A DNA stretch of 13,709 nt from Oscillospiraceae bacterium (GTDB taxonomy: Bacteria > Bacillota > Clostridia > Oscillospirales > Ruminococcaceae), in the NCBI GenBank assembly GCA_031260615.1, contig JAISLG010000021.1, forward strand, positions 1 to 13,709, given 5' to 3'. Shown piece after piece: positions 13,125 through 13,709 of the stretch. Both the position numbers and the translations under genes were made by a program. A model generated the notes under the pieces. That model was not told where the DNA came from and did not search any database. It saw only the letters and a list, made by a program, of their open reading frames with translations. Position 1 is the stretch's first letter, and the number at the start of each line of letters is the position of its first letter.

Positions 13125-13670
13125 TCAAAACAGCATACCTATCGCACCGCCGACCAATACGGGGACAATAATCGGCAAATTCCGAAACTTTGCGAACACA
13201 ACCACGCAAACGGCGTATAATACCAAGTGGCGTATATCGAACCTTGTAATGTTACCGAACGCCGCCGAGAACAATATCGGTGCAAAGGCGGCGGCAACCA
13301 ACCCTGCTGATGCCGGGCGGAGGTAGTTCACTGCCGAGGTGACGTATACATTTTCCCGAAACGCGGACATAAACCCCGACACTGCCATAATAACGATAAC
13401 AGGCGCGATTATTACACTTACAGCGGCGGTAATGGCAAATATAACACCCCATACTACACCGCCGCCCGACATATACCCCGTGTACGATGCGACATTAACC
13501 CCGACTGGACCAGGTAATGCTTGTGATACGCCAAGCGTGCCATCGAATCCGCTTAGCCCGACCGCATTAAAGTATTCCCTTATATAGGGGATTGTTGCGA
13601 GTCCGCCGCCGATTGCAAACAGACCTGCCTTGAAGAATGATGTGACCGTGAATAGAAAATCAGATAACAT
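13125..13670 (-). CDS. chromate transporter (CHR) family, single-domain protein
   Basis: A 181-aa membrane protein from the ATG at 13668-13670 (TTG at 13680-13682 would add four residues). FFKAGLFAIGGGLATIPYIREYF and SQALPGPVGVNVASYTGY are the two CHR-family motifs. About five or six hydrophobic segments follow. Single-domain CHR proteins usually work in adjacent pairs, so a partner is expected just right of the window. In fact a frame open from the right edge (GATLTTPLFVF) stops at TAA 13672-13674, one base before this ATG, as in a coupled pair. Despite the name, many members are not proven to move chromate. No ribosome site is seen, which fits coupling. Confidence 0.88.
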   Translation of the reverse strand: MLSDFLFTVTSFFKAGLFAIGGGLATIPYIREYFNAVGLSGFDGTLGVSQALPGPVGVNVASYTGYMSGGGVVWGVIFAITAAVSVIIAPVIVIMAVSGFMSAFRENVYVTSAVNYLRPASAGLVAAAFAPILFSAAFGNITRFDIRHLVLYAVCVVVFAKFRNLPIIVPVLVGGAIGMLF

Positions 13671-13709
13671 ATTAAAATACAAATAGTGGGGTTGTCAGTG
13701 TCGCCCCCT

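Overview
The window reads as a chromosomal segment from a motile, anaerobic Clostridia-type Firmicute. The lineage call is an inference from gene content: an IreB-family protein, a DegV/FakB lipid-binding protein, a DRTGG protein beside a SpoIIAB-like ATPase, the MEP-pathway enzyme IspG, a PaaK-type CoA ligase, and frequent GTG/TTG starts with AGAGGT/AAGGTG-type ribosome sites. No rRNA, tRNA, CRISPR array, integrase or transposase was found.

Layout. Positions 1-513 hold the 3' end of guaA (+). A DinJ/RelB-YoeB toxin-antitoxin pair follows on the minus strand (616-1166), with a clear promoter and a palindromic candidate operator. Divergent from it, paaK (1431-2750, +) has its own sigma-A promoter. 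Then come about 550 bp of composite repeats (2761-3272), whose last repeat appears to supply the promoter of degV (3298-4182, +). A 19-bp perfect hairpin (4189-4231) separates degV from the convergent minus-strand genes. From there to the right edge every gene is on the minus strand.

Minus-strand part, in order of increasing coordinate: a frameshifted PIN-domain toxin (4238-4656) and its antitoxin, which carries a duplicated C-terminal motif (4659-5048); a GT2 glycosyltransferase with a long helical tail (5110-6621); a 415-bp non-coding stretch with a diverged repeat copy, a terminator and direct repeats; dCMP deaminase, IreB and an unrecognised TPR-like protein in one tightly coupled operon (7037-8636); ispG, a SpoIIAB-like ATPase and a DRTGG protein (8812-10625); a large flagellin (10721-12454) with a leader of about 280 nt that contains a MITE-like inverted-repeat element; a 67-aa protein of weakly FlgM-like pattern (12856-13059); and a single-domain CHR/chromate transporter (13125-13670).

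How the parts may work together. The glycosyltransferase could modify the flagellin, and the 67-aa protein could act on flagellar sigma control, but both are inferences. The DRTGG/ATPase pair resembles gene pairs often found near Fe-hydrogenases in Clostridia, although no hydrogenase is visible here. The most unusual material is non-coding: the repeat element with mutually exclusive hairpins, and the structured inverted repeat in the flagellin leader. Among coding regions, the duplicated antitoxin tail beside a broken PIN toxin stands out.
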